This document shows positions 43,975 to 56,999 of a stretch of 64,000 nucleotides of DNA, piece after piece. Under the pieces are notes generated by a model, which ran no database searches, was not told the DNA's origin, and saw only the letters and a list, made by a program, of their open reading frames with translations. How positions within the stretch are numbered: position 1 is the stretch's first letter; every line of letters starts with the position of its first letter. The stretch is from Dimorphilus gyrociliatus. Taxonomy: Eukaryota; Annelida; Polychaeta; Dinophilidae. The stretch lies in the NCBI GenBank assembly GCA_904063045.1, contig CAJFCJ010000005.1:6703-70702 (forward strand), in the 5' to 3' direction. The position numbers and the translations under genes were made by a program.

Positions 43975-46900
43975 TTAATTGATACTAATGTATTTGAATA
44001 ATTCATTGATAAGTTTTCTAGTATATTTTTTATGTTTCAGATTGTCAGAAACTTTTGGTGGCAACATATCTACAAAAATGAAAAATGTAATATTAAAGGT
44101 TTATAATGAAAAGGATAATAAAAGAATTTAATTTCAAAGTTCTTACTTTGTAGTTGATCAAAGGTTAAAATATGAAAATGATGAAAGCATTGTAACAATG
44201 GTATTTTTGAATTTAGAGCTTTTCTAATTCTTTCTGATGGTACCATAGAAGGTCGCGATTCTCTGCAACGAACACATTCGATGCAAGACAGGAAATAATC
44301 ATATTTCACTCCAGAAAAAGACTCTTCAATTAGTCTCTCGAATACTTCGTGAACAAAAAACAAAATATTATCTGGTCTTGGTCCTCTAACTTTTACAATA
44401 ACTTTTGAGCTACTATTGTCATAAAGAAATCATTTACAACAATTCTTAGTAATTTTTTTTCTATAATACAAACTCTGTTTTCTTAATAAATCCTCTATGT
44501 TCATTCTTTTGTAAGAATGATCCATCACTCCATAATTTCAATTCATCACTGTAGTAATGAAGCCTTACTTGAGCTCTATTAAAGAGTCCCAATGGAAGAT
44601 AATCAAATTCATAAACCATTTTTTTTTCTATATCTTGTTCAGTTAAGACGTCTCCTTCCCAAAAATTCTTCGGAATAAAGATATTGATGATTATTTAAAA
44701 AAAAAGTGGACTAATTAATCTACTATTTGACCTACTTCCATTTGAAATGGTGGAAGAAGACAAGGTATTAAGTATTCTTTTTGTGATTTTAATGAAAATA
44801 ATAAATTAAATTCTTCCATTAGAGTAATAAGCCAACTATGTAATTCAATAGGATAAGTTTTGGTAGGCCATACTTTTGTTAGATCATCGTGTAATATTCT
44901 TCCATCCTTTAATACAAATGCTCAATGTAAATCAAAGAAAATCCTCCAAAATAACTTACTTTAACAGCATTATTCATGATCTTTTTTAGAAATATTTCTC
45001 ACTTGACCAGTTTTTGAAGAAACAAAATGAAATCCTTTAATTTGTCCATATCTTCTTTTCAAAGAGGAGATGTTTATGTCAGCTTCCTCAACCTGAGAAA
45101 TTAATGTTTAGTTTGCTCTCTCTTTCTCTAAATTACATGGAAAAACATAAATAAGGATATATACCTCATCTATATGAGAACCAACAAGTAAAATTGGAGC
45201 ATTTGGAGCATGACGACCAATAGTATTTAACCAAAAATTTAAACCAGCATATTCATAACCTAAACGAACATTCCATAAAAGAATGTAAATTGCTCTATTT
45301 GATAAGAAAAATTGATGAGTATTATAATAGATGGTTTGTCCAGCAAAATCCCAAACTGAATATTCAACTGATTGAAGAAGCCACTTTTTTATTATAATTC
45401 CATCAGTAACATTTGTATCTGTACTGCCTTCTTTAGTATCATTCATCATTCTATTGACAAGACTAGTTTTACCAGCTCCACCCAATCCTACCAATATTAA
45501 TTTAGTTTTTCTGCATCTATTTGAGCCTTCAAGTAATTTTCTCATGTAACCTTGAATAAATTCAAGGCCTTTATTAACAACTTCTCTTGGTGGCGTTCTA
45601 AGTGCAGGACAACCATCTAAATTCAATGATTCAAGTGGCAAATTACAAATTTCACCACTAATTTCAACAAGATCAATGTTATAAGATAAATCTAAAATCC
45701 TTAAATTAATAAAATTCTTAATACTTTCATCAATTACTTTGAATTTATGATAAGACAATTTTAATATTCTTAAAACTTGGCCAATATTTGTATCTTTACA
45801 CAAATCAAAATTCAAATTTGATAATCTTGGTAGTTGATTATGTATTTTATTCATAAAAATTTCAATTTCTTTTTCTTCCCATAATCATCAAGTCTGTTTC
45901 TATCAATTTGTTTGAATATTTCTTTGAGAGTGACATTGTCAAAACCACAATTTTGAAGATGTGGCATTTTATTCTCTATCCACTTTTTAACATTAGGACT
46001 ATTCACAAATTCATTATATTGTACACCACTTAATTGTAGATTTCTGAGACTGGGAAGATGGAAGATAACAGTTGGAAATTCCTTAAAAATACTGTTAGTT
46101 ATTTCTAGATTTTGTAGATTGGTTAGTGCTGATAACTTATCAGGTAGAGAAACTATAGACAGAGAAGATAATTTCAATGTCTTTAATTTGTCAAATTGGC
46201 AAATTATCATTGGGAATTCTTTTGTTTTGCATTCTGTCAAATCTAGAATGACAAGTGTTGTTGCTAATGAAATAAATTCTTCTGGAATGTCTTCCAAGTC
46301 TGTTCCATTTAACTCTAAATATGTTATTGAGTATTTAATGAACTCTTTTAATTCTTTCTTTGGAAAATTAATAATATTCTTATTTAAAGAAGAATGAAAA
46401 TCACAAAGTAGGAATACTCTCTTTGCCTTTCCAATTTTCTTAAATTGAGAGAAAGAAGAAAAATAGTACTCCCAGTTAAAATGATCAGTTATTTTCCAAG
46501 CTAAATATCTACTAACTGCTGTCTCTTTATGTCTTGTTGACAAATAGAATGCGTGAAATGATAACTGAGCCAGCTCACAATTTGAAGAGTGCTATATTTT
46601 GAATATAAATGAATTGATTAGACAAGAATGATGAATAAATTTTTAAAAAAATAGTTACTCTGGAAATGAAATAAGTTCTAATCTGGTAAGCTCCCATAAT
46701 TTCACTTTTTGGTCATGGCTCATTTCAAATGGACTCTTCACAACATGACTACATTCTGTCCAAGTTTCATCTTCAGTTTCCATAGAGCATAGACCATATG
46801 GTATTAAACTCTGGCTTTTTATTATATCTGAGAGAACTGGTATAGATGTAGGGCTTAGTTCCTTTCTTATCAGAAAACCAGGTAGAGCATCAGCTCTCTT

Positions 46901-49900
46901 ATAAGATTCATAATTGGGCATTATTCCAGAGTAAAACCTAGCTGCTCGAAAAACAAAACAGATGATAAGAAATCTCAAATGCTTCTCCATTATTAATTTT
47001 TAAGTCCCACCCACCATTGTATTCTTGAGTGTTTTTTCGAAGCTTAGCATATTTTCTAATAAACCTGTCATAATTAATCTCAGAATTCGGTCTCTCTTTA
47101 GATATTTTCTCAACAAGGAGTTGTGGGACCTGGTCAACATTTAAATATTCAATGAGCCTCTCCCAATTGAAAATTTGCTTGTTATCTATTATCAGAAAAA
47201 AATACAATAAATATTTTTTTAAAAAGAAAATTGAATGCTAAAAATAAAGATTGTAAAAGATTCATGATCTCAGTGGTATTTTGTCTTGAAAACTCAAGTT
47301 GTTCATACCTAGGACTATATTTTATCTTTTAAAATTAATGAAATGAATGTTGTAAAGTCTATCCATTCAAATTTATTTTTTAGCCAATGATGGCCTATTT
47401 TTATCAAATTTGTTGATTTTGCAGAAGATTTAATATCACCTACAAAAAGTCAGAAAGATATGTCAATCAATGATTATATATGATGTCATATTATTAATGT
47501 TATACATATTGTAGCAATAGTTGGCTTTAGGGATTTATCTTCCATCTCAACCATTGTTTGAAATTTCTGTCCAATTTTTATACTTATAGGCAAAATTCGA
47601 TCATTTACCACATCAGACATCTGAAATATATAAATTGTACATACTTTTTGAAGATAAAAATTTAAAAAATGAGAAATTATATATTTACAGGAGCAAAAGC
47701 AAAATCAACATTACTATTAATGGCTAAATCCTCTCTTGTTTCAATGATCAGTTCATAATTTTCATTTGGAATGGCAAAACAATCAAGTAAAACATTATCA
47801 AGAAAAACTTTCATTTCGATTTGTTCACCAACATCATTAAAATTTTTGGTGTGATAATTAATTACTAATTGAATTTTTACAATGGATAACTCAGTGTAAT
47901 ACACTTTCCTTTGTATAGTCTTGAGGATATTTTTCCAAGATATTTTCATATGTATGGTTAGGACAAAATTGAATATTTTGCCTATATAGATTTCAGTAAT
48001 TATTCTTGAAATGATAAATTTAGTACATACCTTTTTTTTGATCTGCAAAAACAAAACAAAAAATTGAGAATTATTTATTGAGATATTGAAAATTTTTTGG
48101 ATAATTACATTAATTGAATACTGTGTGTCACATTACTTGGTTTTACTTTAAATGTATGAAAGTAGACAGGATCCATTAAGGTTGTACAAAAGTATTTCTT
48201 CACTTGAGGATTTGGGTTGCTAAGTCTATAAGTAAATGAACTCAAATTAAATTCTTTATCAGTATTATCCTGATCCTTTTGGGATGTAGTTGATATGTTG
48301 TTTGTAAAGTTTACATCACTAGAATCAGTTGGGTTAATCTCCTTATGCATTATCCAAATCAAATTTTGTCTTCGTGATACATTTGTTTTTGTTATATATT
48401 GATTTGTGAAAATTAAATTGCTAGCTGTTGAAAGAATTTTACAGATTTTTAAAAAGAAGTTTATATTTTCAAAAAATGAAAACACTAACAGAAGTCAAAG
48501 TTCACTTGATTACTTTGATCATCTCTACCATCCCATACAGTCTTAACATGTTTCTGTTGTTGATGTTGGTGTTATTGTTTTGAATAACAGTATATTAAAG
48601 AAGTTGATCTAACCTCGTAATACATAGAGTTTTTATGAAGAGCATATTCAATAATTGTTATTATTTCCATTGCTAGTGTACCAATTGCTATGGCAACATC
48701 TACAAAATCAACACAAGAAATAATAACTTCTATGCTTGAATTATCTTCAAATTAAATGCAAGTTTCTATTGGACCATCATGAAGAATAATTCTTCCTTGC
48801 CTCAGTTGAACAATAGTAGAAAATGAGCATCTTATTCCATAGACTGATGTAACCAAGTATAACAAAAATCTGTATAAATTATCTTTATACAATGAACTTG
48901 GTAGATGATAAGTAAAAACAACTGAGATAGTTCCTTTTATATTCTATTAAAAAGAAACAAAAGATAATTGAAGAAAGGTTTTTCTATTGTTTCAAAATAA
49001 CAAACAAACCAGACAACTTTCATAAGGAGTTTCAGGTTTTGGTAAATTATCTGAAAAAATGCAACAATTTGGTGATAACTCTAAAACAATTTCCAATTCA
49101 AAGAATATTCTTTTGAGTAATAAGCTCACTAGCATTCTGAAAATAACATAATACATTATTATTCAAAGTTTTAATGAAACATTTTTTTTGGAAAATAAAA
49201 ACCATTTGAGATGAAAAATTAAATGCTTCATTCATATTTTCACAGATAAGAGTATCCTTTGTCAAAAAATAATAATCTTTGATGGAATCTTCGCACGGTT
49301 TTGAAAGTATTTCAATGTTTTGAAGGACTTTTCCCAACCAATTTTGAGAGACAACATAGTATTCTTCAAAGAAAATTGTCTTTACAAGTAAAGGTGTAGC
49401 CTATTCATGCATACAAATTATGATGAAAGATTTCTGTCATTCAAAACAACAAAAATAATATAGATTATTTAAATTACATATCTATCTAGAAATTCTAGAG
49501 CCTTAAAATATGGAAACTGGTATAGTTTTGTTGACAAATCATTCATATCTTTAGCATCAAAAGGTATTTTTTTAAACTCAAAATAAAAATTATTACTATC
49601 CAAATCAAAGGTTTTCAATGCTTCATCAGTGTCAGTTTCTATAGTAAAATTTCTAATTATATTATAGAATAAAAATATTATCATAAAACACCTGCTTTTA
49701 TTGAAGCAATTGGAACTTGATTAACTATTTGGTGTAATGGAACAAATCTTTCTTCCTTCTCTATGATTTGTGTAATTTGTTCTTCCAATTGAACAACATT
49801 TGAGCATATTTTCTGTTGTTATGCAAAAGAGGTAATAGTTTAGAAAAGTAAATCTTTCAATAGCAATTAATACTTATACAGGAATACTACTGTTTGTGGT

Positions 49901-51866
49901 CCAAGAGGAAATCTTTTTTGGATAAAAAATAGCATGTAATACAATTATATTAGGATAGAAAGTTAGGAGAAAATGATTGCATTGAACTTGCTCATAACTA
50001 TGGTGTGTGTGTGTGTGTATGTATGTGTGTTTATAGGTGTTCATTTTCTCCAAAATTCAAAAACTATGTACCATGAGTTCAATCTTATAGAAGAAAGCTG
50101 GATAATTTGAGTGAGTGGCAAAATTGGATAAATTCTCTTTCAAAGCCAAATTATTATGTAACTTAAGTTCCTTTCTATAGTTTAATTTTGCCAGATAAAT
50201 ATTCTCTCTTTAAAATAAAAAAGAGATTTTAAAGCTACAATATAGAACTCTTAATTATATACTTAAGGAATCCAGAATTTTCTTTATCACTAATGGCAGC
50301 AGCTCTACTTTCTAATTCCAATTTCAAGTTATCACTATCATACTTTCCTTGTTCTTCTCTTTTCAATAAATAATCCTTCTCATCTTCACCATTTTTTTTA
50401 TCATTCGAAACATCCAGGAAAGTAATTTGCTGATAACAATTTGGAAATAGAGTCTGTTTAAAAAGAATGTAAATCAACATTGAAATTTTCATTATATCAA
50501 TTTTGTTAATGTTTTTACTTTTGTAATGAAATATTGCACAATGTTGCTACATATTTTATACTTTTCTTTCTCTTCATTGAACTTTCTTGTATATGGTATT
50601 ACTATTTGGCAATTTTCTGTAGAGACCAAAGGTAGGAAAGCTTCAGAGCAGTCATAAAAAAGTATTTATCTTGAACAAAACAACGAAATAGTTCAAAATT
50701 ATTCAATTCCATTCGCTTATTTAAAAAGTAATTTTGAAAGTCAAATCTAGCCCATTTTTTATCTTTTTCTATTATTTTATCACTGTTGTACATTGATCTA
50801 AAGTGAACAATCAAGACTTTTTCAAGCTTTAAATTCTGTCTTTTGCAGTTGCTAATGAGATCTTTCAGTTAGACAAAGAGTAAAAAAAATTTAAAGCAAT
50901 AATTAAAACATTTCAACACAATTTATGTTTATAAATATTTTAAAATTACCAAGTTGTTTTTGTTGATTTGTCATGTGTAGCAATTCCAAAGGATTAACAT
51001 AAGGATCTAATGTTCTCATGCTAACTGCAAATTTTAATAATTCTTCCTTCGGAATGTGCAATGCATCTAAATTCAAATACTTTTTGTTTTGGGAAATAAA
51101 GCATTTTAAACTTTTTAAATGAAAAGAAAAACAGAGACACTAACCGTTTGACATTTTGGGAATTTTGAAGAAATTTCATAAACTGCCCATGAGGTTATCT
51201 TATCACAGTTTGACTAGGAAATCTGAAGATATATAGATATATATATATACAGTATATATATCATTTTTATATTGAAATCTCCCCTACATCCTTTATCTCT
51301 TTCAAATTGCTTTTTAATATCCAATATACACCCCAATTTGTAATGGATTTGCAATTTCTTATCTTTAAGCTTTTGAGTTTTGTACTAATCTGCCAGTCAG
51401 GAAAAAAGATAAAGATAAAAATGCTTGAAGTTGTCGAATGTAAGAAATTCCTTACATTTAAATGCTTTGCATTTGCGTATAAACAATACCAGAACAAATC
51501 ATTTAAACTAGCAAGATTCTCTAAGCGGATTGTTACAAGATGGCTATTGAGCTTTGTGTTTGTTCTTAGAATATTCTTTGAAGAAATTTCAAAAGAAGGA
51601 TAAATGAATATTTAATTTTTTTTAGTTAATACTCATATATGGACTATTACCAAATACTCCTTGTATATTAAAGCTTGATAATAAATATATTAATGGATCC
51701 ATTAAAATCTTGTCAGTTAATTGAATTTCTTCAAATTCTTCAACTGAAACAGATTCACATTTCTCTTCTGCTGAGGAATTTTTGTTAACTTTTTATTTAT
51801 TTGATATTCAAAAATTCTTTTGATGTTCCTACCACTGATAGGTTCCTTTTCCCTTTCTTCTGCCAT
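43975..51866 (-). CDS. Large Roco protein (LRR - Roc GTPase - COR), many short introns
   Basis: The secure core is 47207-43975. LRRs come first (LVILDLTECKTKEFPMIIC, LKTLKLSSLSIVSLP, LRILDLSYNIDLVEI). The Roc GTPase has P-loop VGLGGAGKTSL, switch II VWDFAGQT and a VGSHIDE guanine motif, and ends SSLKRRYGQIKGFHF. The COR domain follows (LIPCLLPPFQMEVGQ, FDYLPLGLFNRAQVRLHYYS, GPRPDNILFFVHEVFERLI) with stop TAA at 43977-43975. No kinase follows, so it is a kinase-free Roco. Upstream exon-like blocks with matching splice sites continue to an ATG at 51866 and include LRR-like SNCDKITSWAVYEISSK near 51170. They may be the N terminus of this gene or a separate LRR gene. Roco proteins are GTP-regulated dimeric scaffolds. 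Confidence 0.6.
50002..50031. repeat. GT microsatellite
   Basis: A run of GT units with a few GTAT interruptions, inside an intron of the Roco gene. Confidence 0.85.
51228..51261. repeat. AT microsatellite
   Basis: Alternating TA units with a central CAGT, in an intron-like segment near the 5' part of the Roco gene. Confidence 0.8.
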
Positions 51867-52773
51867 CTCTTTTGTTTTGTATAAGTATTATTGATAACAA
51901 AACGTTGTTACTGGACAATTAACTATAAAATTAATGCAAGTCACTTGTCATTGTTACTGTGGTAATCTTACAAGTTCTATCTATTTCTATAATACAATGT
52001 TATCAATGGTAATAACTGTAAGACTACTGTTTAAACATTATCTATCTGTATGATAAATATGATTTTATTATATAGGCAAAACAGGTAATGTTCGGAAAAA
52101 GAGTAGGAATATTTTCTAAAATATAGATGGTGGTGCCATCTGGTTTATTAATTTTTTCCCCTTTAACATTAAATCAATTTTAAGAATTAATACTATGAAA
52201 GATTTTATTAACACTGTCTACTACTCCGATAGAATTATATTCTAAATATACATTCAGATTCTGTAAGAAACTTTAATACCAACAATTTACAAGTAGGCAA
52301 TTGCAAGAGAAGAAAATTTACTCTTACCTTTATCTTGTCTTTTTGTTTTTATATTTAAAGGATACAAGAGCAGATATCTTTATTTTGGGAACCATTATAC
52401 TTTTGAAAATATTTCAACTTGGCCTACAAACAAAACACTTACACGTTGCGTTCAATTTGTAAAATTTAACACATTTATAATAATGTTATATTCAACCAAC
52501 AAGGTAAACTCATTGCGAAAATTAATAATTAAGACCTTCACATTTTTTGTCAAGTTTACACAGAGATTGGCGATCCAATGTGGAAGGATAGAAGTCTTGT
52601 TTCAGCTAAGATTGTTTCGAGACGATCTTTTCTAATGACAAAATAAGCAAGATGTGACAGTGAGAAGATATATACAGTATACTATGGGGTTAGCCCTAAT
52701 ATCCAATCATCACTTTGCCCTTTGCTCCAGTATTTTACAACTAAGATTTTGAGTAAAATGATTTTTGGTTGAG
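51867..52773. other. Spacer between the Roco gene and the LRR gene
   Basis: AT-rich, no gene recognised. The part near 52650-52710 (GTGAGAAGATATATACAGTA, then TCCAATCATCACTT) is similar to 57427-57475, so a dispersed repeat is present close to the 3' end of the LRR gene. Confidence 0.4.
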
Positions 52774-54696
52774 CTAGAATTTTAGCGTTTTTGATGGAAA
52801 TTGGTATTTTATTTTTTTCTGAATGGCTTTAGTCAATTGGCAGTTGCTTAAATCAAGCTTTATCAGTGTATTTAGAGATCCTTCTAAACTTTCACATATA
52901 GCTTTCCATCCTCTCGTTAAATTTATATTATCTGACAAGAGAACCTCTGTTATTTGTGAACAATTCTGCAATAAATTTCCAATAGTTTTACATATAGAAT
53001 CATCTATATTGCTAGCTTGAAAACCAATAATTTTTAAAGAATGAGATGACCTTTCTAGACCTTCACATATTTTTAAAATTCCATCTTTACCATTATTATT
53101 CCAGCCAATAAGAATTTCTTCGATATTTTGACAATCCATTAATAATTCTCCTATACAGATAAACATTTTCTCATCTAATTGACAATCTTCAAAGCATATA
53201 AACTTGAGTGTTGCAGATGAGTTTCTAACTGCATTGCATATTTCAAATATTTCTGGTTCATTCCATTCATTCATCTCAAAGAATAAAGCTTCCAATTTGA
53301 TGCATTGTTTTAATAGTCCCACAAAATTCTTACAATAATTAGAATCAATATTACCCTTAGCAATATCTAAAATTTTTAAAGATAATGAAGACTTTTGAAG
53401 TTTTTCAAAAATACAGTCCAATTCAAAATCTTGATTATAACCAAGATATATTCTTTCTATATTTGGGCATTTGTCCAACAAATTTCTAAAACACTTACTA
53501 ACACTTTCATTTAAATTACAGTTTTCAATGTCAATAATATGTAAAGTTTTACATGATTTTTCCAATCCTTCACATATCTTTTTAAATCCATTTCCCATAT
53601 TGTTATTTCTCTTTAGATAAATATTTTCAATTTGAGAACACTTTGCCAATAAATTGCCAATATGTATACACATATTTTCATTTAGGCAACACCTTTCAAG
53701 GTCAATGTCTTTTAGAGTAGTTGAAGAATATTCAAGACCTTTTACAATACTCAATAGACCATTTTCTCCAATATCTGGATTTTCTTGTAGATAGATTTCC
53801 TCAATTGTACAGCAGCTTTTTAAAAGATTTCCCAAGGCAATAGCCATGTTTTCATTCAATTGACAAAAATTTAAATATAGATATTTTAAAGTTTTACAAG
53901 AATATAAGAGTCCATCAAAAATTTCAAGTAAACCATATTGCAACTTTGAATTTTCTTCTAGAAATATTCCAGTAATTTGTGAACAATTTTCTAATAAATT
54001 TTTCAAACCAAGGCAAATACTTTCATCTAAATTGCATTTTTTTAATGGAATGAATGTTAAATTTGTACAAGATTTTTGAAGACTTTCACAAATATTTAAA
54101 AATCCATTACCCATATTTACATTTTCACCAAGATTAATTTTTTCAATTTTTGAACATTTGAATAATAAATCTCTTATTGAATTGCATTTACTTTCATTCA
54201 AATTACAATTGTACACACTGATCTTTTTCAGAGTAGTTGTAGATTGTTCAAGTCCTTTACAAATACTGTACAATCCTTTTCCCATATTTGGATTTCCTCC
54301 TACATAAATTTCTTCAAGTACATTAAAATTTGACAACATTTTACCAAACTTTTCACAAGTTCCTTTATCAAAATTACAATTGGTAATATCAAGATATTTT
54401 ACTGTTTTTGAAGATTGTTGAAGTTCTTTAATAATTATTAAAAAATTGCTTTCAATACCATGATTTTCAGATAGATTAACCTGTTCAATTTTATAGCAAT
54501 GACTAAACAGTTCAGCAATACTTAAGCAATTCTCCTTATTTAAATTATAACCTTGAAAATTAACAGTTTTCAAGGTATTAGAAGAATTTTGAAGTACTTG
54601 AAAAATTCCAGTATATCCATTAGTCAATTTTTTCAACTTACGACCTTTATTTTTAGACGACATTTTTTTGGAGGTATCAGCAACTATAATTCCCAT
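52774..54696 (-). CDS. Intronless leucine-rich-repeat (RNI-type) protein, 640 residues
   Basis: An uninterrupted frame of 640 codons with a short Lys-rich N terminus (KNKGRKLKKLTNGY). About eleven ~56-residue double LRR units follow (LKxIDLENCNLNES, NLLDKCPNIERIYLG, NMGNGFKKICEGLEKSC). It is collinear with the plus-strand protein at 22915-24825 from FQGYNLN to the C-terminal FPSKTLKF/FGSKIVRL. Family-specific oddities are shared, such as a GWN(N/F)xGK(D/N)GILKICEGLE unit. This shows the two arose by whole-gene duplication, now about 28 kb apart on opposite strands. No signal peptide or transmembrane segment. Cytosolic binding scaffold is the most that can be said. Confidence 0.88.
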   Translation of the reverse strand: MGIIVADTSKKMSSKNKGRKLKKLTNGYTGIFQVLQNSSNTLKTVNFQGYNLNKENCLSIAELFSHCYKIEQVNLSENHGIESNFLIIIKELQQSSKTVKYLDITNCNFDKGTCEKFGKMLSNFNVLEEIYVGGNPNMGKGLYSICKGLEQSTTTLKKISVYNCNLNESKCNSIRDLLFKCSKIEKINLGENVNMGNGFLNICESLQKSCTNLTFIPLKKCNLDESICLGLKNLLENCSQITGIFLEENSKLQYGLLEIFDGLLYSCKTLKYLYLNFCQLNENMAIALGNLLKSCCTIEEIYLQENPDIGENGLLSIVKGLEYSSTTLKDIDLERCCLNENMCIHIGNLLAKCSQIENIYLKRNNNMGNGFKKICEGLEKSCKTLHIIDIENCNLNESVSKCFRNLLDKCPNIERIYLGYNQDFELDCIFEKLQKSSLSLKILDIAKGNIDSNYCKNFVGLLKQCIKLEALFFEMNEWNEPEIFEICNAVRNSSATLKFICFEDCQLDEKMFICIGELLMDCQNIEEILIGWNNNGKDGILKICEGLERSSHSLKIIGFQASNIDDSICKTIGNLLQNCSQITEVLLSDNINLTRGWKAICESLEGSLNTLIKLDLSNCQLTKAIQKKIKYQFPSKTLKF

Positions 54697-55590
54697 TCAA
54701 TACTACTTTTTTTGTTTAACAATTTTAGGTTGCACCTATTTACATAAGTCTAGAATTTGCAATGTTAGTGAGGCCAGTTGGATATTGATCTAGTTTATAA
54801 TGACAACATAGTAGCAACGTGGAACACGGTACAAAATGGACTTTTACAAGTGTTTATGACAATAAATGATATTTAAAAGAATTGCAGAAATTGAATGTTA
54901 GTAGGTTGATCATAATGTTGATATGTTTTCGATGTGTATCTACTTGAATACTAAGTAGTTTTCAACTCAGTTTGTAGCAAAATGTAAATAAACTTTTAGA
55001 TCATGTTAACCCTTTGCAAATGGTATCTATAGATTTTGTCCAAAGCTGGAGATTTCTAAATCAGGCCTTTGAACTCTTTTTCGTTCAATCTTACAATGTG
55101 AAGTTACTTCTTTATAGGCAATCCCAAGCGGCTTGAATTAGACTAGTAACATTTAGAATTTATGTCAGAGTACAAAGCTTTTTTCTTAATTTCAAAACCT
55201 CAGAACCAGAAGAATGACGGAAAAGCAGTAAGAACTGCTGTTTCTAATGATAATACAGATTTTTTTAATGAGAGAAATTCCAGGTAAATACAAATCTGCA
55301 AACAATCTATTAGTAAATTTTGTTGTAGCAATGTTGTTTTTACAAAAGACATCAATGATTTTGTGAGATTTCTGAAAAAGATTTTGATTATTATGATAGA
55401 AGTTATCACTCAATAAATCTAATATCCTGTGGATCTGAATGTAAAAACATTTATACATGTAAAAAGTTGTATCCCTAAATATCAAGCAAGGGCTATTGGA
55501 TCATCATTTAAAGCTTAGACTTCCATTTGAATATAGTAAAACCAGAAATGGAAGCTGAAATGTTTGAATGTTAGTTTTAAGTCCTGTTTT
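54697..55590. other. Intergenic, no gene seen
   Basis: Region upstream of the minus-strand LRR gene. Short minus-strand frames at 55485-55192 show no domain and overlap each other in different frames. The LRR gene promoter should be next to 54700. Confidence 0.35.
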
Positions 55591-55912
55591 GTGCACTTTG
55601 TTGTATTGTAATTGTAAGAATTTATGGTACATCACAATTTTATTTGTCCTTTCCAATCATTTACAAATTTGCGAAAGAACTCAAAACAAATAGAACCTTA
55701 AGTTTGTCCATAACATGCCAACCTTTACCATAAATTCAGTTCTAAATAATACAAATGTTTTAAAAAAAGTCTAAGTATTGCCAATACAGTGGACAAATTT
55801 GAGGTTTAATTTTGACCAGTACTTTGACACATTATTAAATGAGTAGTAGGGATGACTGAGGGTGAGATGAAAATGAAATTCCTGCAATCACAATGTAACA
55901 AATTGTACTATG
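55591..55912. repeat. Inverted pair of the dispersed LTR-like repeat (copies B and B')
   Basis: 55789-55912 (GTGGACAAATTTGAGG to CAATGTAACAAATTGTAC) and the reverse complement of 55591-55700 (TGGACAAACTTAAGGTTCTA to AATACAACAAAGTGCAC) are the same sequence family, separated by about 90 bp. Together they could fold into a long imperfect hairpin. They match 43426-43552 and 62450-62573. Confidence 0.65.
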
Positions 55913-56139
55913 ATTAGTTGGTATTAAAAAAATTTAAATTATTTTCAAAAGTGTATATTCAAATTCAAAAGTCTGATGTCAAGAGTAATTTTTCAAAACA
56001 AAAATATTTACCTTGTTTACATTTTTTTTGGTGAATATTTCAGTGAAGATTTATATTGTAAGAGAGACTCTTTTTTCTACTTGAACAACTACTCTGGACA
56101 TTGACAACATATTCAATTTAAGAAATTTTAGTCTGCAGA

Positions 56140-56440
56140 TTTCATATTTTCTTTTCTGTAATTTTTTCAATTTTCCCTGCTCTATTTAATCTTTTGTGCC
56201 ATTTCTTGACATTAGTGTTTGTTATAAGAGACAGACCAAAACTTTGGCTTCGAAATTTCACCATCAATATACTCCACAAGATCATTGTTTATATTCTTTT
56301 CTAAAAGTTCATTCCTAATTTGCTGAAATGATGAAGTAATGAATTCTTTTGGAAGATATTGAAGACTCATCAACTTTCTTAACATGTTTCCTTCATGATC
56401 GTTTTCTTTGAAGTCATTTATATGAAATTCTAAGTGTCAA
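56140..56440 (-). mobile_element. MULE transposase relic
   Basis: Reading leftward: LRKLMSLQYLPKEFITSSFQ, then a NNDLVEYIDGEIS segment, then TNTNVKKWHKRLNRAGK after a frame change. This aligns with MALPFLPSNIIENAFKNIEQ, the FIDYIKNQW segment and TNNDLEGWHNRLNR of the MULE at 30770. The catalytic Glu position is changed and several stops follow. Confidence 0.7.
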
Positions 56441-56864
56441 AAATGAATGATTCACATTTTAAAATTATTTAATAATAGATTCTTTATTTTATTAAATGAC
56501 AAATCTACGATAAAGATATTATCTAGATTTTTTAATATCACTTTTGCTGTATCCTTTAACATATTTTAAATTTAACATTTGAATAATTAAGATTTTCTTA
56601 CACCATTAAAATTTAAGCTGAAATTTCTATAAATACATTCTTACTAATGTTTATCCAATGAATATTGAGTACTTTTGTAAAGATATTCTATCAAAGTCAT
56701 TTCCCGCTGATAAAATGAAGATAAAATAAAAATGCCTGTCCAAACTCAATATGCAAATAAGGCATAAGAGTGCCTTATTTATTTATTCTATTAACAACTA
56801 TAAAAGTATTATTTCAGTGAATGTACAGGTTAGTTACTTACTCTGCTATTGAAATTCCATATAG

Positions 56865-56999
56865 TTATTTGCTTAAGTAATTCATCTTGAATAAACCATT
56901 TAAAGTAAATGTTTGTTTAATGGTTTGAGTAGAACCAGTAATGTTGTAATTTGCAAAGGCATAAATTGGCCAAGAAAGAGCAATACACCAGCCCAAAAT
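56865..56999 (-). pseudogene. GPCR exon fragment (transmembrane helix 4 and second extracellular loop)
   Basis: After a TTAG splice acceptor the frame reads ILGWCIALSWPIYAFANYNI, then TGSTQTIKQTFTLNG and a stop at 56865. The matching piece at 61620-61750 has CTAIAWQIYTFSSYNNTG and FTQNFKQMFKLKW. The hydrophobic helix followed by an N-x-T-G loop fits a class A receptor of the leucine-rich/relaxin-receptor group. No other exon of this copy was found with confidence nearby. Confidence 0.5.

Noticed and set aside
55192-55485. Two overlapping minus-strand frames as small genes
   Set aside because: Different frames over the same DNA, AT-driven composition, no domain or splice context.
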